The notes beneath the pieces were generated by a model, which saw only the letters and a program-made list of their open reading frames with translations, made no database searches and was not told the DNA's origin. Both the position numbers and the translations under genes were made by a program. From positions 109,554 through 173,553 of the forward strand of contig JACKQL020000097.1 in the NCBI GenBank assembly GCA_018296165.2: DNA of 64,000 bases, read 5' to 3'. This DNA comes from Termitomyces sp. T153. Lineage: Eukaryota; Basidiomycota; Agaricomycetes; Agaricales; Lyophyllaceae. Position 1 is the stretch's first letter; the number at the start of each line of letters is the position of its first letter. Of this stretch, positions 60,830-64,000 are shown one piece after another.

Positions 60830-61816
60830 TGTCACGACCCGCTCCCTAGATCCCTAGACACTGCCCCCAACCCCTCCCGATTTCCCGCCTAACTCCCCGG
60901 AACCCCGCCCACACTTTCGACGCCCACACTGGGCAACTCCGACGCTTCTCCGGCAAACCCCGACGGCAACTCCCTATCCGTAGCCATCAACACCCCTTGA
61001 GACCTTCCCCCACCGTTCCTGGCCACGTCATACGTCCCCGACCCCCTACCCTAGCTCACCCGACCCGTCCCGGAGTGCCACGACGTCCCTGGAGGGGCCG
61101 CGCCCCCAACTGATCCCATCAGAATACTGCTGCAGCCTGACCTTGGATTGTACCCGACACCCGTCGACTCAGCACAGCTCCGTCGACCCCCGCCATCATA
61201 TCCGCCGCCCTCGGAGGCACCCAGTAGTCGGTATATAAGTCATAGAATAACTCCTCGAACCTTAGTCTTGATATTACATTTTACCGGTTTCCTATGTTTC
61301 GTCTCGTGTATCATCTCTATTTCTGTTTCTAGGCCTCGAATCTATCTTTTCTCAGTCTCGTCTCATCTCGACTGTACATATTTCCTTTGTTCCTCTGAAA
61401 GTTCCCTTGCTCCCTACGTCAGTACGAACTCCGCGCACGCGCCACAACCTGAACATTCTTAACGACAACCCTGGACCTCGCTACCCGCTCGGCCCCGGAA
61501 CCCACCAAGCCCCGGTAATCCCCTGTCCAACCCGACCCCGCCCCCCAACAGCCGAGAAGCCTCTGCCTACCCCGCAATCTACTTGTGCGCCCACTAACTA
61601 GCTCTGACACCCGCCCTGGGTCAACGACCAGTAACTCCGGTCTTAGACCCCTCTGAATTACTCAGGACTTATTCGGGCCGCTATCCCTAGGGACCCCTCG
61701 CAAGCTTTCCCCACCTCTGCTCCAACTCCGGCGCCTGGTTATAAGCGCAGGACATCGCGTCCGCCTAGTAAGGACTCGCCAGTGTACTGAGCCCCCGTCG
61801 TCAGCGGAACCTGACA
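60830..61816 (+). repeat. 3' LTR (987 bp)
   Basis: Begins TGTCACGACCCGCTCC, ends GCGGAACCTGACA, and matches the 5' LTR over its length apart from transitions and the 11-bp length change. Confidence 0.95.
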
Positions 61817-61891
61817 TGGCCGCCGCTCAGGGGGTTCTTTCCTAGTCATTGAAAAGAATCAGACATACTCTGGGGTTCCCAAACTTTTCCA

Positions 61892-63582
61892 ATGTCATCT
61901 TCCACGTATTCTCCAGCAGCGTCCCCCTTCCCATCGGCACATACCTCGACTTCTTCCTTGGAGGACTCTGAGGGTTGGCAAGACCATAGGCGGGTGCAAG
62001 CAATGTACCGTAGTCATAAGTACCGTCTCTTGCTCGTCGTGGCCAGAGTGCTTGAATATGTCCCATCAGAGTTGTTGGCGGCAGTGGCGGGCCCCTCGGG
62101 GCCTATGTCAGGGGAGGTTCCAGCACAGTCAGCAGGGGAAATGGTCCTCGCTTCTCACTCCAGGTCTGGTATGGTCCCCAGAGTGGTCTGCCCTGTCCCT
62201 ATGGGGTCAAGAGTCACACAGGTGGACATGACGCCGGAGTACTTTGCAGAGGCCATGGGGCAAGCAAGAGGTCCCCCAATGTTGGAGTGGTGTCAGGCAG
62301 TGGCCCTGGTGCGTCATTGGCATGTTCCTTCCCTATTGAACTAACCCATGTTTCTAGTGCGCGTCCTGTACCTGGCAGGGTGAACAGTGCAAGTTTGAGG
62401 AGCCCATGCCGGGAGTGTGGCGGAACACGTCAGTGTGTCTCCTGTATCACTTGCAGCATGAGAAGTGCTCTGTCACTCTGAGTTGGCATGCTGCTTGCAT
62501 TGCGGCAGAACAGGGGTGGGATCGCAAGTGGGTTGCAACGCAGATGGAGGAGGGCGGAGGGGTAGGGTCTCAGGGAGGGGTTCCAGGGTAGAGGGGGGAG
62601 TTGGTGCGGGGCGGCCCCCAATGAAGATTGGGCCCCTGTGGGGTGGGCAGAGGGAGAGGGCCCCTGCAATGCATGACAAGGGTAAATGGAGGGCGTCCCC
62701 CTTGCCAGAGGTGGGGCCTAGCAAGTGGGCATGGGGGGAGCTGGCGATGGTGGGCTCTCCTGGTCCTACAGTGTATTCCCTGACTTCTGGGACCTTGGTT
62801 GAGCCGTCTGTGGGAGGGTTGTGGTCGATTGTTGAGGCTTTCCTGTGGCATTGGGCGGAGGAGTTGGAGAGGTTGTTGGCCACATGTGGGGAGGAAGTCC
62901 ATAGGGTGGGGGAGGAGAGGGATGGGTTTTGGAGGGAACTGGACAAGGCTCAGAAGGAATGGGACTTGGTGCATAGGGATAAAGATATCACTGTGGAGAC
63001 TGCCACAGAGCGGCTGTTGCAGCTTCAAGAGCTGTGAGCATGCATGAGGCAGTTGGAGGTGCAGGCAGAGGTGGCGGGGCAATGATTGGAGGGGTCAGGG
63101 ATGCAGGGAACTCAGCGGGGGCCCAGTGCAGAGGTGACCCAAGTGATGGCAGAGAGGGCACGGTGGTGGGAAGAGTGGCTTGCCAACGAGGCAGCCTCGG
63201 GGTGGCAGGGAGTGCTCCATAAGTGCCCTCTTCATCTCTCATTTACTACGAGCTGACATTCGATTCCATAGACTGGGCCAGGGAGCATCACATCCTCCTT
63301 GACAGAGCATCAGTGGCGCTGGGGTCCATTCACAATGGGCTGGCAAGGATGCCCAGGGATCTCCCACTGGAGTTGGGGCAGGGGGTCATGCAGATGGGGC
63401 GTCTGCTGGTGGGACATCAGCGGAGGGCAATGGCGGACCCTGGGGCATGGTGGGAGGTGGCGGTGGATGTGGCAGAGCCACTCCCGGGGCATCCCAGAGT
63501 CCTGGCAATGGTAGTAGCGCAGCTGGAGGTGGATCTGGTGGGAAGGATAGCAGAGGTAGATTCAGGGGGGGAGGGGGAGTAG
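61892..63582 (+). pseudogene. Decayed copy of the accessory Zn2Cys6-like gene
   Basis: Homologous to the antisense gene of the young element over its whole length. It starts MSSSTYSPAASPFPSAHTST; the same two introns are seen, with donors near 62020 and acceptor before TGCGCGTCC near 62361. The coding block MTPEYFAEAMGQARGPPMLE and CASCTWQGEQC agree. The second cysteine half has lost one Cys (CLLY in place of CLPC). Downstream stops occur, e.g. TGA after LLQLQEL (63036-63038), and the frame resumes to AEVDSGGEGE at 63582. In this copy codon 82 is TGC, not TGA. Losses fit CpG decay (CGG to TGG, CGC to CAC, TGC to TAT). Confidence 0.85.
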
Positions 63583-63890
63583 GGGCTTTCTGGATTCCGG
63601 TGTCTCATTGCCCCGCGCTCCCTTATCCCTATATTTTGTATTTGTAGCCTTGTTAACATTGGACTCCCTGCACTTCTGCTGAGCATGAGAAATTTTCAGA
63701 ATGAGTGAGGGGCAAAGTAAGTGAAAACATATAGAGGAGTACTCGTGGGAGTTGAATCCCTGATAAATCTAGAGGCAGGGGTTACACCCACTGATGCCAT
63801 CTGCACTTGCTAGTCCTGGAGGTCCCGGGGCTTGGTGGGGTGTTGTTGATGGAAGTTCTAGAGTTTGTTGGGGGCTCCGTTGAGGTTTTT

Positions 63891-64000
63891 TCAGGGCTCT
63901 CATGTGTTGTCCTCAGGTCCATAGCCCTTCCAGCAGACCAAGTACTGGGGTTGTCCGCGGACCAAGCGGGAGTCAAGGATCTGATCCTTGATTGGCAGTG
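63891..64000 (-). pseudogene. 3' end of decayed pol (chromodomain) of the older copy
   Basis: Minus-strand frame reads [20 protein letters not shown], then GYGPEDNT, a stop where the young copy has Trp (TGG to TGA), then EP and TGA. The final TGA after EP is at the same codon as in the young element, so it predates the split of the two copies. Continues beyond the window. Confidence 0.8.

Larger units (their letters stand above)
50998..61816 (+). mobile_element. Full-length Ty3/Gypsy chromovirus retrotransposon, 10.8 kb
   Basis: Bounded by two LTRs that start TGTCA and end TGACA. The flanking TGGC (50994-50997 and 61817-61820) is the target duplication; it would be ATGGC if the last LTR base is counted as target. 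Order: 5' LTR, self-priming PBS, gag, pol (two protease-like domains, RT, RNase H, integrase, chromodomain), an antisense accessory gene, polypurine tract, 3' LTR. The sequence is rich in CG and GC, unlike all its neighbours from about 47.9 kb, so it is young. gag and pol frames are open. Confidence 0.95.
61817..64000 (-). mobile_element. Older Gypsy copy, internal segment right of the nested insertion
   Basis: Continues the minus-strand element begun at 50860: accessory gene (+), spacer, then the C-terminal end of pol on the minus strand, leaving the window. CG is greatly reduced and codons at former CG sites read TG or CA, so several Arg codons of the young copy are Trp, Gln, His or Cys here. 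The other LTR of this copy lies outside the window. Confidence 0.9.

Overview
The window looks like the genome of a mushroom-forming basidiomycete (Agaricomycetes). Genes are dense and carry many short introns of about 45-65 nt with GT..AG ends and CTRAY-like branch sites. The gene set is eukaryotic, and it includes a kinase-like family and retroelements typical of that group. All exon structures below were read by eye from splice signals and protein-family similarity.

Left end (1-11.9 kb): two paralogous kinase-like genes on the minus strand (one cut by the window edge, one complete at 3807-5128), a doubtful small gene, and a 3.4-kb decayed DNA transposon (5777-9199). The transposon has inverted termini and a perfect 8-bp target duplication, and it has lost almost all CG dinucleotides. 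An uncharacterised gene follows at 11 kb.

Centre (12.5-46.8 kb): a host gene block. In order it holds an L-type lectin cargo receptor, transportin (Kap104 type), an FSH-type serine hydrolase, a mitochondrial succinate/fumarate carrier, a previously hidden homeodomain-like gene, the SWR1 remodelling ATPase, a PKA catalytic subunit, a SET-domain protein, a COX14-like protein with an apparent 2-nt microexon, a GNAT acetyltransferase, a diverged tandem duplication, a subtilisin-like protease, a U2 snRNA gene that shares an upstream region with a cyclase-family gene, and a SulP/STAS anion transporter.

Right end (47-64 kb): a nested retroelement island. A complete Ty3/Gypsy chromovirus (50998-61816, + strand) has two LTRs, a Tf1-like self-priming site, gag, pol with two tandem retropepsin-like domains, and a chromodomain. 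Between pol and the 3' LTR it carries an antisense, intron-containing gene for a Zn2Cys6-like, coiled-coil protein. It inserted, with a 4-bp target duplication TGGC, into an older inverted copy of the same family. That older copy has lost most of its CG dinucleotides and its genes are broken. The pair shows one element before and after CpG decay, and shows that the antisense gene is a stable part of this family. The flank further left contains LTR fragments, a fold-back MITE and other CG-free repeat remnants.
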